DNA of 64,000 nt from contig OX336393.1 of NCBI GenBank assembly GCA_946902985.2, forward strand, positions 132,274,533-132,338,532, read 5' to 3'. Source of the stretch: Meconema thalassinum. Taxonomy: Eukaryota; Arthropoda; Insecta; Orthoptera; Tettigoniidae. The notes under the pieces are model-generated. The model was not told the DNA's origin. It searched no databases and was given only the letters and a program-made list of their open reading frames with translations. This document shows, piece after piece, positions 44,905 to 56,092 of this stretch (position 1 is its first letter; each line of letters begins with the position of its first letter). A program made the position numbers and the translations under genes.

Positions 44905-45260
44905 ATTCTGAGCTATTGCCCCGGATTCCAGGTTCGATCCCCGCTCTGCCAAGAAATTTAATTCTGGTCTGAGGACTGGAACGGGCCGCACTCGTGAGGC
45001 AAAACTAAGAAGAGCAAAGTTTGATTCCCATCTCAACAATCTTGGATTTGGTTTTCCGTGGTTTCCCACTTCCACTCCAGGCAAATACCGGGATAGTTCC
45101 TAACTTAAAGCCTCGGTCGTTAACTCCCCATTCCCCACATTAATTACAAATGCACACATCAACACAGCCATCACATTAACACAGGTTATCAGAGAAAAGT
45201 TTACACTCGCACACCAAAATAGACGGGGCTGAGTGACGACGATGTCTGAGTCCATCAAAT
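44905..45260 (+). repeat. tRNA-derived SINE in unit 1
   Basis: B box CAGGTTCGATCCCCGCTCTG leads to AAATTTAATTCTGGTCTGAG and GGTTTTCCGTGGTTTCCCAC and ends near GACGGGGCTGAGTGACGACG. The 5' tRNA-like part is diverged. Confidence 0.7.
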
Positions 45261-45356
45261 GAATTATGTTCGCCAATATGTTAACGCTGATGTATGTGTT
45301 TGAACTATTGGATATAAGTTCAATGACTTTAAAATTAATATCATTGCATTGTTGCA

Positions 45357-45504
45357 GCTTGGCAAATATTTTATATTTCAGCAGATCAATTTTACCATCA
45401 CAACAGTAAAGGCCAAAGTAACCGCGCGTAGATTTTACGCAAGAGAAATACAATGTAGAACAATGTTTACATTTGATCGTCAAAGACCTTTCACTGTACT
45501 GCAT
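45357..45504 (-). pseudogene. Helitron-type CxxC zinc motif segment (copy 2)
   Basis: IKCKHCSTLYFSCVKS followed by LYCCDGKIDL repeats the pattern of copy 1 with substitutions. The frame extends down to 45100 into unrelated sequence. Confidence 0.6.
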
Positions 45505-45697
45505 AACATCTGGAATTGTTTCTGAAATGGCCTATTTATATTGGATTTTAAATGTGGCTTCGTATTATTCGATAACACTATAGTGACCTGCAATATCGGA
45601 GCCGCTAAATATTAAATGGCAAAAAATACTTCCATTGCCGAAATCAACTGCGTAGTTAGATTCAGTACTCTAAACAAATAATCATTAAACAACTGTC

Positions 45698-45910
45698 TTA
45701 TACAATGAAGTTCAACATGACCGTCCAGAGACTCTCATACTCAAGTTGGTTGGTGAGGAGAATGCGATGAGACTGATCGCTTACAATAAATTCCTTATAA
45801 TTGTTCCTGCCAGCGAAATGTTTGGCAATAGCTTGAAAACGCAGCGCAGAATGACGTTCTTCATTTTGATATAAACAGTACAAAACTGCTCTAAATAAGC
45901 TATTTCCATC
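45698..45910 (-). pseudogene. OTU-like cysteine protease relic (copy 2)
   Basis: The frame gives YCLYQNEERHSALRFQAIAK, NNYKEFIVSDQSHRILLTNQ and LEYESLW, parallel to copy 1 and with the residues RNNYKEF that copy 1 has partly lost. The GDGNSLFR-type start lies just upstream in the same region (about 45885-45915). Confidence 0.6.
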
Positions 45911-46094
45911 ACCTGTTATAGTTTATGGCAGTACATTTTGCAGGGGAACATAGAATAATTTCGCCAACTACTGGAATGAGCTTAGGCATATACTCAATAC
46001 TCACTTCGGCAGTCACCCTAATGGAGGCTGTTTTAGAATTCTATGTCCCGTGCATGTCAAAAATCGTATTAACACATGGAAGCCCACCCATTCT

Positions 46095-46480
46095 TGGCTA
46101 TCGCCTCGGAGACCCGGGTTACATTTCCTGCTCTGCCAAGAAATTTAATTCTGGTCTGAGGGCAAAAACGGGGCACATTCAGTCTCTAGAGGTATAACTA
46201 AGAAGAGGAAGATTTGATTCCCACCTCGACAATCTTAGATGTGGTTTTCCGTGGTTTCCCACTTCCACTCAAGGCAAATACCGGAATGGTTCCTAACTTA
46301 AGGCCTCGGCCGTCACCTTGCCATTTCCCACCTTAATTACAAATACACAAAGTAATGCAGCTATCACAATAATACGGGTTATCAGAGAAAATTTTACACT
46401 TACACACCAAAGTACATGGGGCTGAGTGACAACGATGTCGGAGCCCTTCAAACGAATTATGTTTGCCAAGTGTCTCTCAT
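46095..46480 (+). repeat. tRNA-derived SINE in unit 2
   Basis: It has AATTTAATTCTGGTCTGAGG, GTGGTTTTCCGTGGTTTCCC and ACACCAAAGTACATGGGGCT, matching the unit 1 SINE. The B box is decayed (GGGTTACATTTCC). Confidence 0.65.
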
Positions 46481-46734
46481 GGCGAAAGCAATTGTGGACA
46501 CGCGCCAGGGCCTGGAAAACTACCTTTTCACTAATAATTTAAGAGTATATCGACGATGCATAATTTATAACTTTTAGTCTAGGATGCTACCAACTTGACC
46601 ACCGAAGCATTGGGAAGAAATTGCAATATTAAAGTACATAAACAACATAGCCTACACACTCAACTGTCAGTTAATGTTCTTCAACGTTTCCCTTCTTAAA
46701 AATTCCCCTCTAGCCTATAACTCTCCATCACTTG

Positions 46735-47258
46735 AAAACGCGCCATGTTTTGTGTTTTAAATATATCGATGCAATGGTGCTGCCATCTGTTGTTAGTTAC
46801 TGAAACTATATGGGCGAGGTACTGCCATCTGTTGTCAGTTACTGCAACTGATGGCAGATATTAGCTCTTTTGACCACATGCTGTAATGCAATGGTAAAAG
46901 GGAAATAAAACTTATTGAGAGGGAATGTAGGAATCTTTAACTGACATAAAACGTTACTAATAATCCTTGATAAAACAATATTTAACTATCACGCGAAGAC
47001 TCGCCATCAAGGCCATGCCTTGTGTTTTAAATATATCGACGCAATCTGCTCTCAGTTACTGGAACTATATTGGCGAGGTACTGCCATCTGTTGTCAGTTA
47101 CTGGAACTGATTGCAGATATTCAAACGACGTATTGAGGACATGCTGTAATGCAATGGTAAAACGGAAATAAAACGTGTTGAGAAAATGTGTAGAAATATG
47201 TATCTTTAACCGACATAAAACCTTACTAATACTCCTTGATAAAACAATATTTCAGTGG
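46735..47258. repeat. Tandem duplication of ~265-bp unit
   Basis: Unit 1 (46735-46999) and unit 2 (47017-47258) share CTTGTGTTTTAAATATATCG, GGCGAGGTACTGCCATCTGT, CATGCTGTAATGCAATGGTA and CCTTGATAAAACAATATTT. Within each, CTGCCATCTGTTGTCAGTTA is itself repeated. Confidence 0.8.
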
Positions 47259-47279
47259 CAAAAAAAAAAAAAAAAAATA

Positions 47280-47355
47280 CTGGCGAGGGTTGGGATCGAA
47301 CCTGCGATCCTTGGATCCACAGTCAATCGCCTTAACCAAATAGCTACTCGCGCAC
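47280..47355 (-). repeat. tRNA-like sequence followed by T-run
   Basis: On the minus strand GAGTAGCTATTTGGTTAAGG (A box region) and GCAGGTTCGATCCC (B box) are followed by TCGCCA, TATT and a long T-run, as for a tRNA gene or pseudogene with its polymerase III terminator. The anticodon stem pairs poorly, so I favour a tRNA pseudogene or SINE head over a functional tRNA. Confidence 0.5.
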
Positions 47356-47359
47356 TCAG

Positions 47360-47865
47360 ACTTAGATGCAGACGCAACCATTCACTATCTTCAAAAGCCG
47401 CTATCTGAAGAAAATAATCCAATTCATTATCAATAAAATCAATATACATTCGTATATGTTCATACTGTTATTATATTGTATTGTCAGAACTTGGTTAATG
47501 TATGTTTTCAATTACATGGAAGCTTATTAAATAACTTACATTTTAATGGACTTCTCACCGCCATTTTGTCATGAGCCCAGGCGGATTGTGCGCATGCGCG
47601 AGGGGCCAGAATTCTGCTATTTTCTATATTTATTTAAAAATATACCGTCTTATATTTGTTTATTTTAGAGACACTCTGCAAATCTACAGGCCAAGAGCTT
47701 TCGTTAGAGTGCTCTACGAAGTAAATTGGTTCTGTCGTTCTCTCTATCTCGTGATAACAAAAATCACCTTACTGTTTTAAATATATAGATTAAATACACA
47801 ATTGTACTCAAATTGTCCCCTAAATCTGAAGGAAATCACATGAGATTAATAATTCCAGTTTTTTG
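47360..47865. other. Unassigned sequence
   Basis: No repeat or gene recognised. Confidence 0.4.
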
Positions 47866-48190
47866 TTGTTGTTGATTGTTTTAGAGACTGTGACATCGCG
47901 GTCATTTAGTCCCGTGTGTTTTGCATGTGTGGAATTTGTGTGATAACCTGTGTTATTGTGGTGGCTGTACTAGTGAGTGTGTTTGTAATTCAGGTGAGGA
48001 TTGGTAATCAGGCGGTCGTGGCCGTAAGTTAGGAATCATCACAAGCATTTGCCTGGAGTAGAAGTGAGAAAACCACGCAAAACCACTTCCAGTATGACTG
48101 AGGTGGGAATCGAGCCTCCTCAGCTCAGTTTTGCCTCACGAGGCTGAGTGTACCCCGTTTCAGCCCTCTCATCAGAATGCCAATTTCTTG
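47866..48190 (-). repeat. SINE copy without intact head
   Basis: Minus-strand body: AAATTGGCATTCTGATGAGA, GGGTACACTCAGCCTCGTGA, GATTCCCACCTCAGTC, GTGGTTTTGCGTGGTTTTCT, ending in GAATTACAAACACAC and a CAACAACAACA tail. It belongs to the AATTCTGGTCTGAGG group. Confidence 0.65.
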
Positions 48191-48354
48191 GCAGATTTAT
48201 TTATCGTATAGGTTTTAGTGCCGAGAGTGTCCGAGAACATGTTCAACTCGCCAGAGTTTATAGCTGCTTCTATGCGGACACCCATGGGGTGAGCTACAAG
48301 TACCGTCACGAGTGGATGAAATGAAATGAATGATGATGAATGAGCAAGTTCAAT

Positions 48355-48655
48355 GTTAAGTAGTTCCAACTTTGGCTACCAGATTAGCGACGAACTTTGG
48401 AACTTGATAAAGCGTTAATAACGAAATATAACCTACAAATTTGGCTACACACTACCAATTGTAGTGATAGGTTCTTCTTCATGCCATAAATATATGACAT
48501 GGGCCGGCTGGCTTTACTTCCCCCCTGAAGGAAGGCATACTGAAGGATTTTAACGCTCTTAAAAATTCGACGACTTCGGCCGAGTTTTAACCCACGATCT
48601 TGGCATGGGAGTTCAGCATGCTACCGACTACGACACCGAAGCCACTTTCTTGGCA
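48355..48655 (-). repeat. tRNA-derived SINE-3 copy, 3'-truncated
   Basis: Read on minus: GGCTTCGGTGTCGTAGTCGG head, TCGTGGGTTAAAACTCGG (decayed B box), GTATGCCTTCCTTCAGGGGG and TAGCCAAAGTTGGAACTACT. It aligns with 42342-42660. Confidence 0.7.
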
Positions 48656-48659
48656 GAGC

Positions 48660-49018
48660 TAGGAATCGACCCGGACGTTCGGGATGGATACCAGGATCGC
48701 TAACCGCTTCACGACGAGGTGGTCAGTATTACAGATGGATGACCAATTTCGATCGTCAAGGGATCATCATCGGATTCTTTACACTCAGGCTATTAACCTG
48801 TCTACGAATATGTGGGTTAGGATAAATACAATATTTTAGTTACAGTACATAAATATATTGAAATCTTAGGTAAATTGTCAGGTTTCTTACTAAGTGATTT
48901 TGTTGTGATATTTAGTGGCTATTGATTGACCTACAAGTTTACTTGTTTAGTTTGATTAGCAACCCACCCCGGCTTCGCCTGTTATCTTTAACGGTTTACC
49001 CAGCGTAAGCTTAAGGGG
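48660..49018. other. Unassigned sequence
   Basis: A tRNA/SINE-like string (GAATCGACCCGGACGTTCGG) occurs at about 48663-48682; otherwise nothing recognised. Confidence 0.4.
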
Positions 49019-49031
49019 GGAGGTCCAGCTT

Positions 49032-49365
49032 GAAAAATGAAAATCCACAGCCTGCTTCCAGTCTCCGACCGGGTCAGGAATGGAATGAATGAAGCCCCTA
49101 GCTAGCGGCGAGGATATGAACTGTGCCGGCTGCCGAGGCCTGACGCACTCCTCTGGGGCAATGATTAAATGAATGACAGATGAAATGAAATGACAGTGGA
49201 GAGTGTTGCTGGAATGAAATTTCGACAGGGAAAACCGGAGTACCCGGAGAAAAACCTGTCTGCCTCCGTTTTGTCCAGCACAGATCGCACATGGAGTGAC
49301 CGGGATTTGAACCACGGACCCAGCGGTGAGAGGCCGGCGTGCTGCCGCCTAAGCCACGGAGGCTT
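49032..49365 (-). repeat. tRNA-derived SINE with perfect TSD
   Basis: Perfect 13-base duplications GGAGGTCCAGCTT flank it (49019-49031, 49366-49378). The minus strand begins GCCTCCGTGGCTTAGGCGGC, has the B box GTGGTTCAAATCCCGG, then CCGGGTACTCCGGTTTTCCC, CATTTCATTTCATCTGTCAT and CTGACCCGGTCGGAGACTGG, and ends in GGATTTTCATTTTTC. Confidence 0.88.
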
Positions 49366-49378
49366 GGAGGTCCAGCTT

Positions 49379-50411
49379 ACCAGGTCAAAAATTAGCATTT
49401 TTTATTATATAGATGTTTAAGCCGAGTTTTAGGTTTACTTTGCAAAAAGAATTTTTGGAATATCTGGTCTGGTTCCAGAAATATGCAAAATATTGTGACC
49501 GGATGACATGTGCTGCCACGCCTTCTTCCTCGTACACTTTCGTTCTGCTTTCCTTATGCAAACGTATCACCCTCTAAACCGCGCGCCGTTGATAATATCG
49601 ATACGTACATTTACAAGACACGTTTTTGTTTTGTTTCCTAGGAGTCCTATACACCTGCGTTATAGAATATCCATGGAAACAAGTTCCAACATGGAACAAT
49701 ACTGTGTTATTCTTCCATGGTTCCATGTGCAAATATTGTTTTGAAAACAACATCGGTGAGGCCTATCAGTTGTGTGATTCGGTGTGAAACGTGAGGTATA
49801 CTGCAGTATGGGTGCTCGAAAGGTACATTATAAAAGTAAAAAAAAAATCCTCTCGGCACGCCAGAAGGCGGAGGTAGATTTCACCGGGCAAACTACTGTC
49901 GACCAAATTATTATGTGCACTCGAGTTTGAAGGTTGTTTGTAAAGTAACCAATATACCTACATAAACTCCAATAACATCATCATTTTCGTCGTTCTGTTT
50001 TACGTTAGGTCATGTAGGTTTGGAATTTTTAATTTATATTTTAATATTTTTATCGCAGTTGGAACACAAAAAGTGCACGTTTTTAAGCGTGTTTCAACCA
50101 TGCGTCACATTTAAGAATTATTAGCTCAAAAACCCGTCATCAGATCGAATCCAAATTTTAACACAATATACATTGGAATGCTGTAAAACTGGTTTATTAA
50201 TTTCAAAATTGTGTGTGTCCAAGAAACAAAGTTGTTATCATTTTTGTAAGGTAACTTTTTCTCGGCTCGAGGTGGTTGGAAAATGTAGTTCTTGATTGCG
50301 TTGTAATCGTTATACATCACAAAGTTATGCTGTATGACTGTGAAATACGTAAATTAATTCACTTATTTTATATCGGTTTGTATTTGTACGAGGAAAAACA
50401 CACGGTTCACT
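49379..50411. other. Unassigned sequence
   Basis: Only short frames. No repeat match was recognised in the window. Confidence 0.4.
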
Positions 50412-50541
50412 AGCTAGCCGCTCCTGGGAAAGCTGTACAGCGTTGCTGATATGGAGCCCATCACTTCCGAGCGAGACGCGCCATGATACGTGTGGGCACG
50501 ATTTCGGCAACGCTGTACAGCTTTCCCAGGAGCGGCTAGCT
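50412..50541. repeat. Perfect 35-bp inverted repeat (short MITE-like hairpin)
   Basis: AGCTAGCCGCTCCTGGGAAA and the following 15 bases (50412-50446) are the exact inverse of 50507-50541, with a 60-base spacer. The whole is 130 bp. No clear target duplication is visible. A perfect hairpin of this length suggests a recent MITE or a folding RNA. Confidence 0.75.
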
Positions 50542-51095
50542 CATCCCTCATCAATTTAGAAGAGTTGTCATGGTAAACTCTGATGGCTCTGTGCATTTTC
50601 TTCTAATTCCGAAATCATTTTTCTCATCCCTTGGTGTAATGGTGGGTTGTATCAAAAATTCTTTCAGACAAAAGTTTTAGGTAATTATTAGGGGAATATC
50701 ATCCATTTTGTGCCTATGAAGAGAGATATGATGAATGTTTCCCGAAAAACTCACTTTTTTCCACCCCATTGGCCAATGGTTGGTGCTATCAAAACAATTT
50801 TAAACATAAATTTTTGGCACTTATCCGACACATAATATGAACTTTGAAGGGATTCGATATTTCACATATTAAGAGAGTTATAGTGATATTTCACTTTTTC
50901 AAAAGAAGCCCCCCATGTTTACCCCCTTCGACCGATTTTGCCCATTAACGAACTCGACCGAGATTTTATAAGGATACATATTATGTAAAAACTTCAAAGT
51001 GATTGGTGCAAAATTACGGCAGTTATCGTGTCCACAAGAAACTGATATATATATATATATATATATGTACATATATACATATATACATATATACA
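50542..51095. other. Unassigned repeat-like flank of the gypsy element
   Basis: It contains GGTGTAATGGTGGGTTGTAT and AGCCCCCCATGTTTACCCCC, then an AT/ATAC microsatellite (51048-51095). Together with 57781-57870 it formed one continuous sequence before the gypsy insertion, possibly the 5' part of the Mutator-like element that follows at 57840. Confidence 0.4.
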
Positions 51096-51099
51096 TAAA

Positions 51100-51356
51100 T
51101 GTAGGAAAGGATTTTGATTAGCGAACAAACCGAACACGTCTTTAAGTAATTTTAAGTATAAAAACTGTATTTACACATAAGATTACAACAGATAAGATTG
51201 CACAAAACTTAGCGTGACTTCACTCGACACAAAACTGACACACTGCTCGTCCTCTCTTTTTCACGGCTTCCTCTCGGTTCTTCTACGCGGCGCCACCGGG
51301 CGGTCCCGAGACTGGCGGGAAACCCACGAACGGTTCATCATCTTCCGATTCCCACA
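51100..51356 (-). repeat. 3' LTR of gypsy element
   Basis: The LTR is 257 bp and intact, with TGTAGG and CCCACA at its plus-strand ends. The last ~24 codons of pol run into it. It provides the empty-site sequence for the HTE-B insertion in the other LTR. Confidence 0.93.
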
Positions 51357-53385
51357 ATCGGCCATCCTGCAGATCATCCGCCTCGGATGATGAGTCGTCT
51401 TCAGCCCATGGTTTGAGGAACTCAGCACAAGTAGTTGTTCGATTGGGGCCTAAGTGATTCCCTTCACGACATACGTCGTAAGTGTCATTTGGCTTGACTC
51501 TGGAGATTCTGTAAGGCCCAAGGTACTTTTTCTTCAATTTAAGGCCTGGTCCAAACTGGGTCCTCTTGATGGCGACGATATCGCCAACTTGGTACTGGTG
51601 TGCAGGCCGTCGACGTCGATCGAACGACACCCTGTTTTCTTGTTGCACTTTCTGGATTTGTGCCCTTGCTTCTTCACGGTGTTCATCTCTCCTGGTCTCA
51701 AATTCGTCTAGCATCTCTTCATTGATCAACTCAACTATTCTCAGGTCATTTTCACAGCGCATTTTAGCTCCTGTCAAAAGTTCAAACGGCGTCTGCTTGA
51801 TACTGCGGTTGTAAGTGGAATTCATGGCTCTCTGAATGGCTTCGACGTGTTTGTACCAATCTCCTGGGTTTTCGATGGACAACTTAGCCAGCACAGAGAT
51901 GATCGTGGAGTTCATCCTTTCTACCTGACCATTGGCACGAGGGAGTCCGGTTGTGATTAGTGAATGGGTGATGTTGTTGGCAGTGCAGTACTCTTCGAAT
52001 TCGTGTGAAATATAGGCGGCTCCACGGTCGGTGACGATCTGCGCTGGATTACCAAATACTCCTTTTTGCACGTCCAGCTTCGCCGTAGTTTCTTTCGTGG
52101 TCGTCGTTTTAGTGGGATACAGCCACACAAACTTTGTGAAGCTGTCCGTTACTGCGAGGATATGCTTGTATCCTTTTTTCGTTGAATCCAAGGGTCTGAG
52201 ATGGTCAGCATGGTAAGTGTGAAATGGTGTGCTTTCTTTAAACAAGGTATGCAAGAGTCCTTCTTGTTTCCCAACCTTGCGGTTGACCAGCAGACACTTC
52301 ACGCAGTTGGAGATGACACGGCCAACTATCTTCTTCAAATTGGGTATATAAAATTCTCTCTTGATCTCTTCTTCTGTGCGCAGGGCAGCGTAGTGTCCTT
52401 TCTCATGAGCGGCTCTCACCACCTCGTTCTGCATTGGCCGTGGGACGACAAGTAGATTTTGTCCATCACAGAACTTGAAGAGGATACCATCCTGCAGGGT
52501 GTAATCCTTGTATGGCTTCGACTTCAGGTGCTCCATAATCGCACACAGACCTTCATCAGCTTGCTGAGCTCGTTTCAACCTGGCAACGAGTCCATCGACG
52601 AGACCGTAGAGGACCATGGGATGGCGACTCAAGGCATCGGCGTGAGGAATTCTCGCACCCGGTCTATGCTCGATCGAGTAATCAAACTCCTCTAACATCA
52701 TGGCCCACCTTGCAACTCTCGGGGTGAGGTCCTTCTTGTCCATCGTCTTCTGGAAGGCAGAGCAGTCGGTTATGATCTTGAACTTGATTCCAAGCAGGTA
52801 CACTCGGAGCTTTTTCAAGGCCGTCACCACAGCTAACACCTCGAGCTCGTAGCTGCTGTACCTTTCCTCCTGTGGCGTAGTCTTCTTGCTCAGGTATTGA
52901 ACAGGATGCAGTTGACCATCGTCTGGGAAACGTTGCAGTAGCACTGCTCCATAACCATACTTGCTTGCATCAGTATGGACTTCCGTCTCGTAAGCTGGGT
53001 TATAGATGATGAGGACTGGATCTTCGGATAAGGCTTTTTTCAGACTCGTGAATGCAATCCTCTGTTCTTGCTCAAACTTGAATCCACCGGTTGACTTCAA
53101 CAAATCAATGAGCGGCTTTGCAATCTTGGCGTAGTTTGGGATGTACTTCCGGAAATATCCGGAAAGGCCCAAAAAACTTTGGACTTCGGCCAGCGACTTG
53201 GCTTCTGGGTAATGTTGAACTGCGGCTGCTTTCCTAGGAGATGGTGAGACAGTTCCATCTTCTACAACGTGTCCTAGGAACTCGATTTTCTTTTTCAGGA
53301 ACTGGCACTTCGAGAATTTAATATCCAGATCATGAGTTTCAGCTACCTCCATCATTTGCCCAAGCTTCTCTGGCATCATTTTCAT
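51283..53385 (-). pseudogene. pol: gypsy pol, part 2: RT end, RNase H, integrase
   Basis: After the RT thumb region (HDLDIKFSKCQFLKKKIEFL, FLGLSGYFRKYIPNY) comes RNase H (EVHTDASKYGYGAVLL, YELEVLAVV, KIITDC). The integrase zinc motif follows (H-x3-H in AHEKGHYAAL, C-x2-C in NCVKC), then the catalytic triad: Asp in YHADHLRPL, Asp in IVTDRGAAY and Glu in RANGQVERMN, then a C-terminal GPY-type module (KKYLGPYRISRV). The frame ends inside the LTR with a Gly/Pro-rich tail. It is one frame off the upstream RT part because of a frameshift about 20 codons after YMDD. The apparent start Met is therefore artificial. Confidence 0.93.
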
Positions 53386-53449
53386 CTTTTGCTGGGATTA
53401 CTACATCGTCCATGTACACTAGGACTGTGCCGGCTTGAATTTGTTCTCA
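53386..53449 (-). pseudogene. pol: Break in gypsy RT: in-frame TGA, YMDD, then frameshift
   Basis: Reading down from 53449 the frame of the upstream part hits TGA directly after RFINCVF, then continues with VLVYMDDVVIPAK. The catalytic YMDD is thus intact, but it lies behind a stop. The frame then changes by one base near 53385 to reach the downstream part. Two separate lesions fall within about 65 bases. Confidence 0.85.
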
Positions 53450-54970
53450 GAATACACAGTTGATAAAGCGTTGGAACACAGGAGGCGAGTTGCAGAAACC
53501 AAATGGAACTTTCAGGAACTCATATTGGCCTGAATGTGTCACAAAGGCCAAATACTTTCTGCTCTCTTCCTTGACTGCGACGTGAAAAAATCCATTTCGC
53601 AGATCCAGAGTACTGAATACTCGGGCATCACTCAGCTTGTCCAGGACGTCATCAATGAGTGGTAGTGGGTATCGATCTTTGACAGCTTTTCTATTCACTG
53701 GACGGTAATCGACGCACACCCTCGGAGACCCATCTTTCTTCCACACAACTACCACTGGACTAGCGTACTCAGACATACTGGGTCGGATGATGCCATCTTG
53801 GAGCCACTGCTGCACTTGCTTCTCTACAATCTCTTTCTCCGCTGGTGATAAGCGTCTTGGGTGACTGTGAATCGGTTCTTCTTGTTTCATCGTGATGCTC
53901 ATCTCAACGCTGGTACTCTTCTCCTTGTGTGGCGAATATTCATTGACCATCTTTCTGATTCTCAAAACAGCCTCTTCCGATGCCACTCCTATGTCCAATT
54001 CCTCGCCTGCTATCACGTCGATTCGGTACGAGTACGCTTCTGATATCTCCTTGGACATCTTGACACCGGTTTTGCTGATGGTAGTTACGGCTTGGTCCAG
54101 CAAGTCGTTACCCACGATAGCTGGCAACTTGAGTACATCTCCAGACACCACATAGAAATCAGTCAAGTAAGTGTCGTCGTCAATCTGGACGTCGGATGGA
54201 AAATATCCTAGGGGTGGCACCTCACTTTCACCGAAACCCTTAAGTACTATGGTGGTCGTCTTCAGCTCCAAATCCCCCATCTCTGCATAAATGTCTTCGC
54301 GGATCAGATTGATTTGGCAGCCCGTGTCCACCAATGCGTTGATCTTCTGGCCCTGGAGCAACAATTCCTTCATCTTCATATTCGACTTGGTTCTCAAAGC
54401 AACGTTCACTGTATTGTTCTCTGCATTCTGCTCAGGATTTGGGCACTTGGAAGCTATGTGTCCGAAGCTGCTGCAATTGAAGCACTTTGGACCTTGACTC
54501 TTGTGTGGACATCCGCTGGACTCATGACTGTTCTTCTGACCACAATTGTAACATCTCTTTACAGACGAGATCTGCTTCTGCCTGTTGTCTTCTCTTGGTG
54601 TATGTTTGTTTGTCGTCTTCACATTTTTGGTCAACTTCTGGGAGTTTCGTGTGTAAGCTCTCTCATAGATCTTCAACTTGTCCTTGAATTCCTTGATGTC
54701 CCTTGCTCCATATGGAACCATCTTGGATCCAGTGTCGTCCTCGATGCCATCGATGACGTATTGTATCAACGATTTATCATCGATTGCCGACCTGCTGGCT
54801 ATTTCTCGCATCACCAGGAAATATTCCTGAAGAGTTTCAACTTTAGTCTTTCGTCGGTTGGTTAGCAGTCGATGAATCTCTGCTGCACTGGTATCATCTC
54901 GGAACTCTTTCTTCAGGGCTTTTTTCAACTTGTGCCAAGATGTGATGCCACGTTCACTCTGCACGACCAA
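53447..54970 (-). pseudogene. gag-pol: gypsy gag C-terminus, protease and RT N-terminus
   Basis: It starts in the capsid-like region (WHKLKKALKKEFRD, QEYFLVMREIASRS). Two nucleocapsid zinc knuckles follow: CYNCGQKNSHESSGC (one residue longer than the classic spacing) and CFNCSSFGHIASKC (classic CX2CX4HX4C). The retroviral-type protease has LVDTGCQINLI (DTG active site). The RT begins with PVVVVWKKDGSPRVCVDYR and has YPLPLIDDVLDKLS, FSTLDLRNGFFHV (first catalytic Asp) and KVPFGFCNSPPVFQRF. Gag and pol appear to share one frame here, so the element may express a single polyprotein cut by its protease. Confidence 0.92.
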
Positions 54971-55869
54971 CTTAGCCAGGCCTGACAGTGACTTGCAAAA
55001 ATATATTTTTGCATCTCGTCCCAGCCCATCAACGTTGCCGTTTCCTCAAAGTCCTCAATCCAACGTCGCACCGGATAGTTCTCGCTGCCGTCATAGTGTC
55101 TGACAGAGCCCTCTACATCTCGGAAAGTCAACGCAAACTTGTGTGCAACTCCCCGGTTTGCAGTGTGCCGCAAGTCCACCACGTCCTGGTCGACTTCCCC
55201 TTCACTTGAGCTTTCTACTACAGTCTTCGATTTGTGTTTGGTCTTTGTTATGTTTTTATGGTTTGGCCTAACTCCTATTGCTTTGGAGAGTTTCTGGTCA
55301 TCGGACGAGCTAGATGAATCCAATGATGATCCTGACATGCTAGAGGTTGTATGTTTCATGGATTTCATACCAGCCATTTTCTCCTTTAACTCACGTAATT
55401 CTTCCGCCAGCAATTCGTTTGCCTCTTTCATCTTGCTCATCACATCTTTCGTTTTACCAGTCTCTTCTTCTTCTTCTTCTTCATCATCATCATCATCATC
55501 TTCGTCTTTGGGCATCCCCAGCAACGAAAGGTCCATTAAGTTGTCACAGATGCGTTGCACAAGCATTGCTTTCTCTCCCGTATATTGAATGTTTAACACA
55601 GTGCAAATGGCAATTAGATCAGCCTCGGTGATTTCGCACTCAATGAACTTCAATTTCTCCAGGTGTTTTGGTGAGTCACATTCAAACTCGAATCCTGAGA
55701 ATTCTCTTAAGCGCTGCCTGTTCTTTCGATCACGTGGCAGTTTTTCGAAAATGAGGTTAATCACGGCCGTAGGCGCCGTCTTAATGTTATTATTAACTTT
55801 TTCAATATCTTGTAAACACGCCACATTGTCTGCCATTTTTCTTTGTCTTTCGGCACTCGCACTAATCAC
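54925..55869 (-). pseudogene. gag: gypsy gag N-terminal part
   Basis: The frame starts about 240 bases after the 5' LTR. It encodes a basic/hydrophobic N-terminus, a SAP-like helix-loop-helix (ITEADLIAICTVLNIQYTGE), an acidic Asp/Glu run, a Ser-rich linker (TSSMSGSSLDSSSSSDD), then the beginning of the capsid fold (YPVRRWIEDFEETATLMGWD). At about 54990 a one-base change (just after KYIF) throws it out of frame with the downstream gag part; the other frame continues with KSLSGLAKLVVQSERG. The last about 20 residues of the open frame are therefore artefact. Confidence 0.85.
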
Positions 55870-56077
55870 TTTTCTTTTCGTCGTCGTCTTAGGGTTCAGG
55901 ATCCTCGAAATCGTCTTTTGCAGCCTGCTCGAATCACCACGTCTTTGGAAGTTGAACAGCTACTCGTCTTCTATATTCCACGGACCCACGTCGTCGTCGA
56001 TCTTGCCAGAAAAATGTCGTCACCTCACGCCTTGGTTTTATCGCTGTAGCCTAACCAAGATTGCCGTTCCGCACTCA

Positions 56078-56092
56078 AAATACTTCGTATTT
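56078..56092 (-). promoter_or_regulatory. Hairpin just inside the 5' LTR
   Basis: AAATAC and GTATTT form a perfect 6-bp stem with a 3-base loop, beginning about 16 bases from the LTR edge. The bases directly after the LTR on the minus strand (TTAGGGGGCTTGTCCG) do not begin with TGG, so no ordinary tRNA primer site is apparent. The hairpin may be part of an unusual priming arrangement, or coincidence. Confidence 0.35.

Larger units (their letters stand above)
44091..46475. repeat. Tandem duplication of ~1.2-kb OTU/zinc-motif unit with SINE
   Basis: Unit 1 (about 44091-45260) and unit 2 (about 45357-46475) align in order: AATATTTTATATTT, TTTACCATNACAACAG, CAATGTTTACATTTG, TCTGGAATTGTTTCTGAAAT, the OTU segment, GAACATAGAAT, GTATTAACACA, and a SINE at the same relative place. 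The SINE was therefore present before duplication. Confidence 0.75.

Noticed and set aside
54314..55588. Several plus-strand frames of 66-183 codons opposite the gypsy gag
   Set aside because: They are antisense shadows of the real minus-strand coding sequence.
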